From: Hymenobacter sp. J193
GTDB taxonomy: Bacteria > Bacteroidota > Bacteroidia > Cytophagales > Hymenobacteraceae
Reading direction: 5' to 3'
Length of the DNA: 64,000 bases
Assembly (NCBI RefSeq): GCF_024700075.1
Contig: NZ_JAJONE010000001.1
Coordinates: 3,004,001 to 3,068,000 of the forward strand
Below the pieces are notes generated by a model. It made no database searches, was not told the origin of the DNA, and saw only the letters and a program-made list of their open reading frames with translations. This document shows, piece by piece, positions 16,517-25,333 of this stretch. Both the position numbers and the translations under genes were made by a program. Numbering within the stretch: the stretch's first letter is position 1; every line of letters starts with the position of its first letter.

Positions 16517-18010
16517 ATGCACTTTTTTTTCGTTGGGTAATCTGGCTTGGCCTGTTGCTGCAAGGGCCGCTGCTAGATGCTCAGGCTCAGCCAGCTGTTA
16601 CCGCTCCCGCGCCGCAGGGCCAGGCAAGACTGTTGATGGGGCCAGCCACATTTCCGGTGAATGAGTACTTCACCCTGAGCTTTCAACTGACCGGGGCGCC
16701 GCTGGAGCGCTACTCGGCTTTTCCAGACATTGAAGGCTTCAAGAAAAGTGGCAAGTCCAGCACCACCACCACGCGCATCGTGGAGGGCAAGTCTTCCACG
16801 GAGCTGACCATTACCCAGCGTTACGCTGCCTACAAAGAGGGTGAGTTTGCGCTGCCGGCCATTATGATGACGGTGAACGGGCAGCAGGTGCGCCTGGCCG
16901 CCACCACGCTGAAGGTGCTGCCCCAGGCCGCCGCCACCACTGCGCCGCCCACGGCGGCGCCCGGCATCGGCCTGCTCGACCAGCTGTTTGGCAAGCAGAA
17001 GCCCCAGGAGTTTGTAGAGCCCCGCGACAATGCCTTTCTGGCCGTGGTACCCGATAAAAGCAGCGTATTTGTGGGGGGAGCCGGTGCACATGGGACTGTA
17101 TTTTTACCTCACCCCCGCCGACCAGGGCTTGCTGGATTTTTACGATTTCGGCGGGCAACTGCCGCGTATTCTGCGCCGGCTGCAGCAGCCGGCCGTATGG
17201 GTAGAGCCTTCCGATGAGCAGGAAGTGCTGCCGGAGTCTACCACTGTGGGTGGCAAGCCTTATCTGCGGTATCACTTATACGAGGCCGTCTACTACCCCC
17301 TGACGCCCCGGGCCCTGGAGTGGCCGGCCATGGATCTGCAGATGATCAAGTACAAGCTCCCGAAGAAGTCCGACCCCAACCTCGACAACCGGATGACCGG
17401 GCTCAAAACCTTTGTTTCCCTGCCCCGCACGGTAGCGGTGCAGCCGCTGCCCCCGCACCCGCTGCGCGACCAGGCCGTGGTGGGCTCTTACCGGCTGCTG
17501 GAGTCCATCGACCGTTCCAGCTTCCGGACGGGGCAGGCCTTCACGTACACGCTGCGGCTGGAAGGCGAAGGCAACTTATCGGCCGTGAACCCGCCGCCCG
17601 CACCGGTGTGGGCGGGCGTGGAGGTGTACGGGCCGGAAGTGCACCAGGAAGTGACGCGCGCCAGCGGGCGGGTGGGCGGCTACAAAACCTTCCGCTACCG
17701 CGTGGTGGCGCAGAAACCCGGCCGGCTGCCGCTGGACAGCTTGTTTTCCGTAGCCGTATTCGACCCCGCCATCCGCCAGTACCAGGTGCTGCGCTCCAGC
17801 CTGACGGTAGACGTGAAAGGCGCTGCCCGCCCGGTGGCCGTCAGTGCCCGCACCACCGACCCCTACTACCAGAGCCGCCTCAACAACTCCGACAACCAGT
17901 TGCAGCCGCTTACTGCCCCGCTTGATGTGCGCCGCTACGCCAACTATCTGCTGGTGGGGCTGCTGGCGCTGGCGGCTTTTGGGTGGTGGCGTGGCAATAC
18001 CGGCGCGTAA
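16517..18010 (+). pseudogene. batD: BatD-like protein with two apparent frame breaks
   Basis: Two frames encode one BatD-like protein (Bacteroides aerotolerance family; periplasmic, oxygen-stress role proposed). Homology runs to DNAFLAVVPDKSSVFVG in one frame and resumes as EPVHMGLYFYLTPADQGLL in another; removing one G from the G6 run at 17073-17078 joins them. At the 5' end, ATG 16517 is out of frame with the body, but one more T in the T8 run (16523-16530) gives a good signal peptide (MHFFFRWVIWLGLLL...). The restored protein has about 497 residues: signal peptide, beta-rich repeats, and a C-terminal membrane helix (YLLVGLLALAAFGWW). No other bat genes adjoin it. Confidence 0.8.
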
Positions 18011-18085
18011 GCCGTAGCTTGCGGCCCGGGCTGCCAGCGTAGCCCCGTTTCAACTAAGCCGGGGCCGGGAAGGCCATATTGGGAA

Positions 18086-19165
18086 ATGAGCAACACGTTT
18101 GGGCGGCTGTTCCGCATTACCACGTTCGGGGAGTCGCATGGGCCGGGCATCGGCGTTATTATTGATGGCTGCCCGGCAGGGCTGGCAGTAGAAACGCCGG
18201 AAATTCAGCTGGCGCTGGATCGGCGCCGCCCCGGCCAGAGCGAGCTGACCACGCCGCGCCAGGAAGCCGACCAGGTGGAAGTGCTGGCCGGCTGGTTTGA
18301 GGGCTACACCACCGGTACGCCGCTGAGCTTGCTTATCCGCAACCAAGACCAGCGCAGCCACGACTACACCCACATCCAGCACGCCTACCGCCCCTCGCAC
18401 GCCGACTACACCTACGACCAGAAGTATGGCCGGCGCGACTACAGAGGCGGGGGCCGCTCCTCGGCCCGCGAAACAGCGGCCCGCGTGGCAGCCGGCGCCG
18501 TAGCCGCCGCATTTCTGCGGCAGCACGGCATTCAGGTGCAGAGCTATGTGTCGCAGGTAGGGGGCGTAAAGGTACCAGTAGGCTACGAGGAGCTGGATCT
18601 GAGCCTTATCGACTCGAACATGGTGCGCTGCCCGCACCCCGAAACGGCAGAGCGCATGGCCGACCTCATCCGCCAGACCCGCGACCGACACGATACCGTG
18701 GGCGGGGTGGTAACGGGCGTAGTGCGCGGCGTGCCGGCTGGCCTGGGCGAACCGGTGTTTGATAAGCTGCACGCCGAGCTGGGCAAGGCTATGCTGAGCA
18801 TCAACGCCGTGAAGGGCTTCGAGTACGGCTCGGGATTCGAGGGCACGCTGCTGTTTGGCTCGGAGCACAACGACGCGTTTTACACCGATGAAGCCGGGCA
18901 GGTGCGCACCCGTACCAACCACTCGGGCGGCATCCAGGGCGGTATCAGCAACGGGCAGGACATCTACTTCCGGGTGGCGTTTAAGCCCGTGGCTACCATC
19001 CTGCAAAGCCAGGCCACCATCAACGACCAGGGTGAAGCCATTGCCCTGGCCGGCAAAGGCCGCCACGACCCCTGTGTACTTCCCCGCGCCGTGCCCATTG
19101 TGGATGCTATGGCCAACCTAGTGCTGGCCGATATGCTGCTGCGCGCCCGCGCCAACCGGGTATAG
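18086..19165 (+). CDS. aroC: Chorismate synthase
   Basis: AroC converts 5-enolpyruvylshikimate-3-phosphate to chorismate, the last shikimate-pathway step, and needs reduced FMN. The 359-residue protein carries the family signatures: [21 protein letters not shown] near the start, [20 protein letters not shown] (about 114-133), and [21 protein letters not shown] (about 275). Length and order are normal. It stands alone, 75 nt after the BatD-like gene and converging with the OmpA-type gene. Confidence 0.97.
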   Translation: MSNTFGRLFRITTFGESHGPGIGVIIDGCPAGLAVETPEIQLALDRRRPGQSELTTPRQEADQVEVLAGWFEGYTTGTPLSLLIRNQDQRSHDYTHIQHAYRPSHADYTYDQKYGRRDYRGGGRSSARETAARVAAGAVAAAFLRQHGIQVQSYVSQVGGVKVPVGYEELDLSLIDSNMVRCPHPETAERMADLIRQTRDRHDTVGGVVTGVVRGVPAGLGEPVFDKLHAELGKAMLSINAVKGFEYGSGFEGTLLFGSEHNDAFYTDEAGQVRTRTNHSGGIQGGISNGQDIYFRVAFKPVATILQSQATINDQGEAIALAGKGRHDPCVLPRAVPIVDAMANLVLADMLLRARANRV

Positions 19166-19177
19166 TCGGCGCCAAGC

Positions 19178-20221
19178 CTAATCCAGAATCACGAACTCGA
19201 CGCGGCGGTTGCGGCGGCGGTTGGGTTCGGTGTCGTTGGCCGCTACCGGGCGGGAGGAGCCGTAGCCAATGGTTTCCAGCCGGGTGGCGGCTACTCCGTA
19301 CTTTACCAGGAAGTCCTGGATGGCCCGGGCCCGCTGCTCACTCAGCAGCTGGTTTTTCTCCTCGGGGCCTTGGTTGTCGGTGTGGCCTTCCAGGCGGATG
19401 CGCAGGGCAGGCTGCTCGTTGAGGGCTTTGGCCAGGCGGGCCAGCTCGGGTTTGGAAGAACCCAGCAGCTCAGGTTTGCCCTGCACAAAAAATACGTTGC
19501 GAAGGGCCAGCCGCTGCCCGGCGTGCAACGGCGTAGCCAGGGCAGCGGCCGCATCGGTAGCTTCCGTAGCGGCGGCCGGTGGGGCTGGGGCAGCGGCTGG
19601 TTCGGGCTTGGGTTCCAGCAGCCAGATGCGCAGGCGGCGCAGGCTGGCTTCGGCGCCCAGGTTGGTTTCCAGGCCTACCCCGTGGCCCAGCATGCGCGTC
19701 AGTTGCTGCTCCCACACCCGCGTCCCATTCACGAAATACTGCACCTGCTGGCCGCGGCATTCTATCCGCATGGTGTGCCAGCTGGTTTGGCGGCCCACGG
19801 CGGCGGAATAGGCATTGTCGCCGTTGGCAGAAAAGAACTTGCCGGCTCGCCAGCCGCACACGGCAAACCGATGCTCGCTCATGGTGCCAAACAAGCGCAT
19901 GTTGTCGCGGCTGCCGGAACCCCAGGCCAGACAGCCAGCCGAGGTAGTACTCAGTTCGGCCTCAATAATGAAGTTCTGGCTTTTTTCCAGCTCCGGAATA
20001 AAGAGCAGGGCTACGCTGGTGTTGTTTTCGTTGCCGCGCGCTTTGGCCACGTACTCCCCGCGCCGCACCTTATACTCAGCATTATTGATGACGCCCGTGG
20101 GCCAATTGCGCCGATTGTCCTGAAAATCTTCTTCCAGGATCAGGCGGGGCACCAGCGTTTGGGCGGGCGCTATACGGGCAAGCCAAACGCACGCTAGCAG
20201 CAGAAACAAGCGGAAAAACAT
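19178..20221 (-). CDS. OmpA-family protein with N-terminal LamG/DUF1080-like domain
   Basis: The 347-residue protein has a signal peptide (MFFRLFLLLACVWLARIAPAQ). A beta-sandwich region (about 25-200) follows, resembling concanavalin-like domains (LILEEDFQDNRRNWPTG, WHTMRIECRGQQVQYFVNG). After an Ala/Pro-rich linker (PEPAAAPAPPAAA) comes a C-terminal OmpA domain with GHTDNQGPEEKNQLLSEQRA and NRRRNRRVEFVI, which binds peptidoglycan. It is likely periplasmic, attached to the cell wall, with the sandwich domain perhaps binding glycan. A TAGCTTTG box lies at 20247-20254 upstream. Confidence 0.87.
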   Translation of the reverse strand: MFFRLFLLLACVWLARIAPAQTLVPRLILEEDFQDNRRNWPTGVINNAEYKVRRGEYVAKARGNENNTSVALLFIPELEKSQNFIIEAELSTTSAGCLAWGSGSRDNMRLFGTMSEHRFAVCGWRAGKFFSANGDNAYSAAVGRQTSWHTMRIECRGQQVQYFVNGTRVWEQQLTRMLGHGVGLETNLGAEASLRRLRIWLLEPKPEPAAAPAPPAAATEATDAAAALATPLHAGQRLALRNVFFVQGKPELLGSSKPELARLAKALNEQPALRIRLEGHTDNQGPEEKNQLLSEQRARAIQDFLVKYGVAATRLETIGYGSSRPVAANDTEPNRRRNRRVEFVILD

Positions 20222-20246
20222 GGAAAACCGACTGAAGGTGAGGTAG

Positions 20247-20254
20247 CAAAGCTA
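20247..20254 (-). promoter_or_regulatory. -7 promoter box for the OmpA-family gene
   Basis: CAAAGCTA on the plus strand reads TAGCTTTG on the minus strand, 25 nt before the start at 20221. It is embedded in the palindrome GGTAGCAAAGCTACC (20242-20256). Confidence 0.5.
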
Positions 20255-20322
20255 CCGGCACTGCCTGCGCCGGCCTATACCCGCCAACCCGTATTTTCGT
20301 CTACGGGCTGGCCACATTCTGC

Positions 20323-20330
20323 TACCTTTG
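20323..20330 (+). promoter_or_regulatory. -7 promoter box for the nfu gene
   Basis: TACCTTTG is a perfect TAnnTTTG match 101 nt upstream of ATG 20432, implying a leader of about 95 nt. No good -33 element was found. Confidence 0.45.
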
Positions 20331-20431
20331 TAACCTATCGGGGGCCCGCGCTGTTGTGTGGGCGGCAGCCGTGGCTTAGTGGCTGGCTGCCCCGAAGTTT
20401 TTGCTTTCTCCGTCTTTTTCTTTTGCCCGAT

Positions 20432-21034
20432 ATGTCTACCATTTCCATCTACGCCGAAGCTTCGCCCAACCCGGAGAGCATGAAGTTCGTGCTGAATCAG
20501 CAGCTGCTCACCGATGGCGTGAGCGTGGATTACCCCAACCTAGAAGCGGCCACCAACTCGCCGCTGGCCCAGGAGCTGTTCAACTTCGATTACGTGGGCC
20601 GGGTGTTCATTGCCCAGAACTTCGTAACCGTCACCAAAACCACCGAACACCAGTGGACGCAGCTGATTCCGGAAATCCGCACGTTCCTGAAGTCGTACGT
20701 GGAAGCGGGCGGCCCCATCTTCACCGTGGACCCCGCCGCCGAGCAGAAAGCCGCCCAAACGGCCGCCGCCACCGGCAACGCCTCGGAGCAGGACCAGCAA
20801 ACCAGCCAGAAAATCATTGACCTGCTCGATAACTACGTGCGCCCCGCCGTGGAGCAGGACGGGGGCAATATCACGTTCAAGAGCTACAATGCCGGCGTGG
20901 TAACGGTAAACCTGCAGGGCTCGTGCTCGGGCTGCCCCTCAGCCACCGTCACGCTGAAATCAGGCATCGAAAACCTGCTCAAGCGCATGGTGCCCGAAGT
21001 AACCGAAGTGGTAGCCGAAGGCATTACGGTGTAA
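20432..21034 (+). CDS. NifU-like Fe-S cluster scaffold/carrier protein
   Basis: The 200-residue protein combines an N-terminal Nfu_N domain (MSTISIYAEASPNPESMKFV, FDYVGRVFIAQNFVTVTK) with a C-terminal NifU domain. The latter has VRPAVEQDGGNITFKSYN and the cluster-binding CSGCPSATVTLKSGIENLL motif. Such proteins hold or deliver [4Fe-4S] clusters to apo-enzymes; QueG in this window is a possible client only in the general sense. ATG 20432 is chosen over an upstream in-frame start because the Nfu_N domain begins exactly there. A strong terminator follows at 21048-21091. Confidence 0.92.
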   Translation: MSTISIYAEASPNPESMKFVLNQQLLTDGVSVDYPNLEAATNSPLAQELFNFDYVGRVFIAQNFVTVTKTTEHQWTQLIPEIRTFLKSYVEAGGPIFTVDPAAEQKAAQTAAATGNASEQDQQTSQKIIDLLDNYVRPAVEQDGGNITFKSYNAGVVTVNLQGSCSGCPSATVTLKSGIENLLKRMVPEVTEVVAEGITV

Positions 21035-21047
21035 CGCCTGTTCTTAT

Positions 21048-21091
21048 AAAACAAGAAAGCCCGGTTCCTGTGAATCGGGCTTTCTTGTTTT
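21048..21091. terminator. Bidirectional terminator
   Basis: A 16-bp perfect stem AAAACAAGAAAGCCCG (21048-21063) pairs with 21076-21091, with A and T tracts at its base. It separates the 3' ends of nfu and the DUF5777 gene. Confidence 0.85.
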
Positions 21092-21133
21092 ATGATGTCT
21101 GGGTTGCTCTGCCGATGACAAAACGCCAATCGG

Positions 21134-22024
21134 TTATTTCCGTTTTACACTGAAGGCCCGGGACACATTGAAGCCGAAATAAATGTCGCCGTCAAGGAAA
21201 TTGCCCCGGGTTTCGGTCACGAAGAATTTTTCGATCATGCCCTGCGAGTTGGTGAAGTGCAGCTGAAATACGTGGCCCCCGGTTTCGATGTCGAAGCCCA
21301 CGGCCAGGGAGTTGCGAAAGTCGTCGGCAGTGGGACCGAGCAGCAGGTAGTAGTACTCCAGGGTGAGGGCCACGCGCTTGCTAAGCTTCTGGCGGCCGGC
21401 AACGCCCAGGGCCAGCACGTCGTTGTCGTCGCGCTCCGTGGCTACGAAGTTGCGGTGTACCAGCGTGGGCATCAGCTGCAGGGAAAAGCCAGGACTGAAT
21501 TTGCGGGCCAGCAAAGCCTGGTAGGTGTAGGTGAGACGGGTGCGGAAAGGCCGCTCATTGCCAAAGCGCAACGTCGTAAGCGCTGTAGTTCCAAGCAGCG
21601 TAACCGAAACCGGCATGTGGGCCGGCGCTTGGCGGAGCAGGCGGTATTTCACAAAGCCGTCGTAGGTTTTCTCCAGGGAGCTGCGCCCGATGCCCACGGC
21701 CAGCCGGTCGTTGAGGCCATATTCCAGCCCCAGCCGGATGGTGGCCTGATCGAGCCCAAAGAAATTGTACGCGCCGCTGTTGAGCGTACCAAAGCGGTGC
21801 GAAATCAAAAACAGCAGCACACCCTGCCCCGGCGTTTCGATGGAGTGGCCGTTGCTTACGCGCACTCCTTTGAAAGTGGCCGCAACGGGCTCGGGCGCCC
21901 GGGCGCTGTCCTGGGCGGCGCTGAGCTGCTGCAGCAAGTCGTCCTGCGCCAGGGCCGGCAAAGTAAATAGCAGGAAAATGGCTGCGGGGAGCAGCCTGCG
22001 AAGAATAGAATGCCTGAAGAGCAT
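21134..22024 (-). CDS. DUF5777-family outer-membrane beta-barrel protein
   Basis: From ATG 22024 (MLFRHSILRRLLPAAIF) the 296-residue protein has a signal peptide ending ALAQ and then alternating amphipathic strands with aromatic residues (GAYNFFGLDQATIRLGLEYGLNDRLAVGIG, VALTLEYYYLLLGP). This resembles the Bacteroidota DUF5777 barrel family. It is the last gene of a three-gene operon with a YceI gene 14 nt upstream and a cytochrome c lipoprotein. Function is unknown; association with respiratory or lipid-like carriers is only a contextual guess. Confidence 0.8.
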   Translation of the reverse strand: MLFRHSILRRLLPAAIFLLFTLPALAQDDLLQQLSAAQDSARAPEPVAATFKGVRVSNGHSIETPGQGVLLFLISHRFGTLNSGAYNFFGLDQATIRLGLEYGLNDRLAVGIGRSSLEKTYDGFVKYRLLRQAPAHMPVSVTLLGTTALTTLRFGNERPFRTRLTYTYQALLARKFSPGFSLQLMPTLVHRNFVATERDDNDVLALGVAGRQKLSKRVALTLEYYYLLLGPTADDFRNSLAVGFDIETGGHVFQLHFTNSQGMIEKFFVTETRGNFLDGDIYFGFNVSRAFSVKRK

Positions 22025-22038
22025 GACTGGAAGCAAGG

Positions 22039-22596
22039 TTAAGGTTGGGGCGAGCAGGTGAGGGCAACCGTGATGGTGACTGTTTTGGCAATATGCTCGC
22101 GCACCAGCAGCGGAATTTCAATCTGATAATCGGCCGGGGCTACGGCGAATTTGGCGTTGACGGCCAGCGCATTGCCGCGCAGGGCCAGGGTGCCCGGCAC
22201 GCGCACGTGGCGCTTTACACCATGAATCGTCAGGTCGCCTTCTACCGTCACGTTGCGGGTGGTGCCCGGGGCCAGGGTTTCCGTAGCCGACCAGCCGGCC
22301 AGCTGCCCGGCAAACGTGGCCCGCGGGTACTTCTCCGATTCCACGTAGTTTTCGTTGAAGTGCTCCTGCATCAGGGCATTGCGAAACACAAACGCCCGCA
22401 TCGGTACCGTGAAGGCCAGTTGCCCGGTTTGCAGATCAAACACGGCAGCCACCTGCTCGTTGTGGGCTTCAATATTCTCCAGCGGAGCCGAGGAAAAAAA
22501 GCTGATGCGGCCCGTGCGGGTGTGGTATTTGCTCTGGGCCAGGGCGCCGGAAGCCGTGCATAGCAGCAGGCTCAGAAGTAGCGAGAAAGGTTTCAT
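22039..22596 (-). CDS. YceI-like periplasmic protein
   Basis: The 185-residue protein has a signal peptide (MKPFSLLLSLLLCTASGALAQ) and a YceI-type lipocalin-like barrel: TGRISFFSSAPLENIEAHN, MQEHFNENYVESEKYPRATFAG, and VEGDLTIHGVKRHVRVPG. YceI proteins bind isoprenoid-type lipids such as polyprenyl chains. It is the middle gene of an operon, between a cytochrome c lipoprotein gene (20 nt upstream) and the DUF5777 barrel gene (14 nt downstream), so the three products probably act together in the envelope. Confidence 0.88.
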   Translation of the reverse strand: MKPFSLLLSLLLCTASGALAQSKYHTRTGRISFFSSAPLENIEAHNEQVAAVFDLQTGQLAFTVPMRAFVFRNALMQEHFNENYVESEKYPRATFAGQLAGWSATETLAPGTTRNVTVEGDLTIHGVKRHVRVPGTLALRGNALAVNAKFAVAPADYQIEIPLLVREHIAKTVTITVALTCSPQP

Positions 22597-22616
22597 CGGG
22601 AGGCAGCGCTAAAGAG

Positions 22617-22982
22617 TTAATTATCGGGAGAGCCGGCCGCTACCCACGCCCGGATGGTAGCCACTTCGCACTCGTCCAGGGCCGGGCCACCCTGGGGCAT
22701 GGCCGGGTAGCCGGATCCGGGCGTGAGTACACCCAGCAGAGCACCGCGGCCGGCATGTTGCTGCACAGCGGCCAGGTTGTCGAGTACCGTGTTGCCCTGG
22801 GCCCGGCCAGTGCTGTGGCACGGGTAGCAGCGCTGCTGCAGCAGGGGCTGAATCACTTGGCTGTAGGTCACGGCCGATACGTCGCAGGCGGGCTGGGGCA
22901 GGAGCTCCTCAGCATTTTCGTAGGCGCAGCCAGGCAACAGCAAGCCCAGCCCGAGCCAGTAAGTCGGGAAGCGAAGTTTCAT
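22617..22982 (-). CDS. Small c-type cytochrome lipoprotein
   Basis: The 121-residue protein has a lipoprotein signal (MKLRFPTYWLGLGLLLPGC) and one heme-attachment motif CYPCH at about residues 52-56, in a context like planctomycete-type cytochrome C domains (VIQPLLQQRCYPCHSTG, then MPQGGPALDECEVATIRAWVAAGSP). A Met in YPAMPQGG could be the distal heme ligand. It is the first gene of the operon with YceI and DUF5777. It was likely mis-scored by simple size filters because it is so short. Confidence 0.85.
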   Translation of the reverse strand: MKLRFPTYWLGLGLLLPGCAYENAEELLPQPACDVSAVTYSQVIQPLLQQRCYPCHSTGRAQGNTVLDNLAAVQQHAGRGALLGVLTPGSGYPAMPQGGPALDECEVATIRAWVAAGSPDN

Positions 22983-23020
22983 ACGGTGGTAGATAAAGGC
23001 GGAAAGTCGTCCAGAAATAG

Positions 23021-24571
23021 TTAGTGCGGGGCCGGTTTCAGCAGCCGGTACTGCGCCCCGAAGAATATGCCGGCGCTACTCAGGCGAACCTGGCCGGCAC
23101 CCACGCCGCCCAGGGGAATTTTCACGAAGGGTTCCGCGCGCAAGCCCCAGCGCGCCGCCACCTGCCGCTCGTAGCCCACCGAGAGGTTGACGACGCTCAG
23201 CCAGTGGTTGCTGCCTTTCTGCACCCGCCACTCGCGCTGCACCGGGCGGTTGTAGTAGTCGTAGTAGTATTCGTACTGCTCGTCCCGCATCAGCAACGAG
23301 GATAAGCCCGCGCTGGCAAACAGCCGGTATTTTGGTTGCACCCGCAGGGCATAGCGCACGTTCAGCGGAATGTCTACCATGCGGCAGGCAGCATATACCT
23401 CATCAATTTCCACATTATAAGGCAGGTAGGCGGGGCGGGCGTGGTAATCGGAGCCGCGGGCCTCGTAGCGCTTCATGGCCCGCAGCACGCCCACGTTCAG
23501 GCTCAGGCGCTCGGTGAAGAAATACTCCAGCTGCCCGCCCACGTTGCTGCCGGTTTTGGTGACGGGCGAAAAGCGCACCGTGCTCACCTCTGGCGCATAC
23601 TGCAGCAACACCCCAAACCGGTACGTGGGGCGCTGCTTTTGCCTGAGCTTTGAGGAGTCGGCCGGGGCGGTAGTTGCGGACTCCGGGGCCACCGGAGCCG
23701 GAAGCCCGGCGGAATCGGATAGCGTGAGCAGTGGCGGCGTGGTTTTAAGATGAGCCGAGGAGTCAGCCAACGTAGCCGCCGGCAGAGTGCCCGCGTTGGA
23801 AGTCCCGGCGCCGATTGATGAGAGCTGCGTAGCCGGCTGCTCGGTGGGTTGCGTCGCGGGATTGATTACCGTAAGCGCCGGGGCAAGCTGGCCGGCTGGC
23901 GCAGAAGCGGCGGCCGTAGTGGCCGGTTTTTCGGCTGTTGTGGCTTTAGACTGCTCATTTCCTGGTTTGGCCACAGCCACCAAGATGTCTCCCGGAACCA
24001 CGGTTTTCTTATCCGAAGCAGCAATAACTCCGACGAAGCCCGACTCCGGCCGGGAAGCGGAGGGCAGATGGCGCTTTGGTGGCGAAGGCAGCCAGGCAAG
24101 CCGCACGTGAGGGCGACGGTCCGGCCGTTGCGGCCTGCTGCTCCTGGCCGTAGCCTCTGTAGCCACGGCGTGCAATACAGTGGCCGGAGCACTGGCTTTT
24201 GGTGCTGCTGCATCAGAGGCAGGTAGCCGGCCGGCGTTAGTTGAACGGGGCTTGTATGTCTGAGGTAAAGCTGATAGAAGACCGGAGCCCGACGTTGCTG
24301 CGCCAGCCGGCTGTGGAGCGGCCGCCGACGGGGCCGAGACCAGGAGCGCGGGCGCATACGTAAACCACAGCAGCAACAGCACGGCCACGGTCGCAATTTC
24401 GGCGGCAAACCACCGCAGTACCTGGCGGTAAGCGCCGTGGTGCCGGGCCAGCTCGTCGAGTGGCCGCTCCATGCCCTGCCACGCTGCCGTGCCATCCTCT
24501 TCGGGATAAGCCTCGGTAGCGCGCCGAAACAGAGCATCCAGCTCCTCATCTGACAGATTCGGCGTAGGCAT
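23021..24571 (-). CDS. Anti-sigma-like membrane protein fused to an outer-membrane beta-barrel domain
   Basis: The 516-residue protein starts MPTPNLSDEELDALFRRATE, a short acidic cytoplasmic-type segment. One hydrophobic helix follows (about 52-72, WFAAEIATVAVLLLLWFTYAP), then about 230 residues rich in Ala, Pro, Ser and Thr. The C-terminal 200 residues read as an outer-membrane barrel (FGVLLQYAPEVSTVRFSP, LEYFFTERLSLNVGVLRAM, ending IFFGAQYRLLKP). Its start overlaps the 3' end of the ECF sigma gene by 26 nt, the usual place of an anti-sigma factor. I infer an inner-membrane anchor with a linker reaching the outer membrane; the mechanism is unproven. Confidence 0.75.
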   Translation of the reverse strand: MPTPNLSDEELDALFRRATEAYPEEDGTAAWQGMERPLDELARHHGAYRQVLRWFAAEIATVAVLLLLWFTYAPALLVSAPSAAAPQPAGAATSGSGLLSALPQTYKPRSTNAGRLPASDAAAPKASAPATVLHAVATEATARSSRPQRPDRRPHVRLAWLPSPPKRHLPSASRPESGFVGVIAASDKKTVVPGDILVAVAKPGNEQSKATTAEKPATTAAASAPAGQLAPALTVINPATQPTEQPATQLSSIGAGTSNAGTLPAATLADSSAHLKTTPPLLTLSDSAGLPAPVAPESATTAPADSSKLRQKQRPTYRFGVLLQYAPEVSTVRFSPVTKTGSNVGGQLEYFFTERLSLNVGVLRAMKRYEARGSDYHARPAYLPYNVEIDEVYAACRMVDIPLNVRYALRVQPKYRLFASAGLSSLLMRDEQYEYYYDYYNRPVQREWRVQKGSNHWLSVVNLSVGYERQVAARWGLRAEPFVKIPLGGVGAGQVRLSSAGIFFGAQYRLLKPAPH

Positions 24572-25142
24572 GGTGGTTGATTTTCTTTAGCATTTCCTTT
24601 AAATGACCCCGCGCCTTCGAGAGGTTCGACTTCGATGCGCCCACCGAAATCCCCAGTTGCCCGGCAATTTCCTCGTGGGTGAATCCATCCAGCACATACA
24701 GGTTGAAGACGGTGCGGTACGCCGGCGACAGGCGCTGGATCAAAGCCACCAACTCCTCGTAGGCCAGCGTATCCAGGGCGCCGGCGCTGTCGTCGGCTTG
24801 CCCGTAGACGTGCTCCGGCAACTCCTGCGTCTGGTGGCGCAACTGGGCGCGGTAATGGTCGATGGCCGTGTGTACCATGATCTTGCGCAGCCATGCCCGA
24901 AACGAGGAATTGATTTCCTGCCGGGCCGGATCGAAGCGCACCACGTCGCGGTACACTTTCATAAACCCGTCGTTTACCACTTCCAGCGCCTCCTCGCGGT
25001 GGCGGGCGTAACGAAGGCACACACTCAGGGCATAGCTGTAGTAGAGCAGGTACACGCGCCGCTGGCACTCCCGGTCCATGCGGCGGCACCCGGCCAGCAA
25101 AGCCAGCAGCAGCGCAGAGTCATGTTCGGGTTGGGGCGGCAC
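24546..25142 (-). CDS. ECF-type RNA polymerase sigma factor
   Basis: The 198-residue protein has a sigma region 2 (RRVYLLYYSYALSVCLRYARHREEALEVVNDGFMKVY, with the AWLRKIMVHTAIDHYR core) and a region 4 helix-turn-helix (LSPAYRTVFNLYVLDGFTHEEIAGQLGISVGASKSNLSKARGHL). The start is GTG 25142; a nearby ATG is out of frame. The 26-nt overlap with the next gene implies translational coupling to its probable membrane regulator. ECF sigma factors redirect RNA polymerase in response to envelope or stress signals. The regulon cannot be inferred. Confidence 0.92.
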   Translation of the reverse strand: MPPQPEHDSALLLALLAGCRRMDRECQRRVYLLYYSYALSVCLRYARHREEALEVVNDGFMKVYRDVVRFDPARQEINSSFRAWLRKIMVHTAIDHYRAQLRHQTQELPEHVYGQADDSAGALDTLAYEELVALIQRLSPAYRTVFNLYVLDGFTHEEIAGQLGISVGASKSNLSKARGHLKEMLKKINHHAYAESVR

Positions 25143-25282
25143 GGGCGCAGGGTTGTCGTTTTTATCTAACTCGGATGCGGGGTAGAGCTGGGTTGCCTCA
25201 GGCCCGTAAAAAAGATGCTTAAATTACCTAAGGGGTTGATAAGGCGCCAGAAATACATGCAGCGTTTGCGCAAAGACACAAA

Positions 25283-25310
25283 AAAGCCCCGGCCAGCTAG
25301 CCGGGGCTTT
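25283..25310 (-). terminator. Terminator after secDF
   Basis: An 11-bp stem AAAGCCCCGGC (25283-25293) pairs with GCCGGGGCTTT (25300-25310), followed by T residues on the minus strand, 24 nt after the secDF stop. Confidence 0.8.
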
Positions 25311-25333
25311 ATACGATAAGCGCTGAGGGCTGC

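Noticed and set aside
18086..19165. A shikimate operon around aroC
   Set aside because: No other aromatic-amino-acid gene lies nearby; aroC is flanked by unrelated genes.
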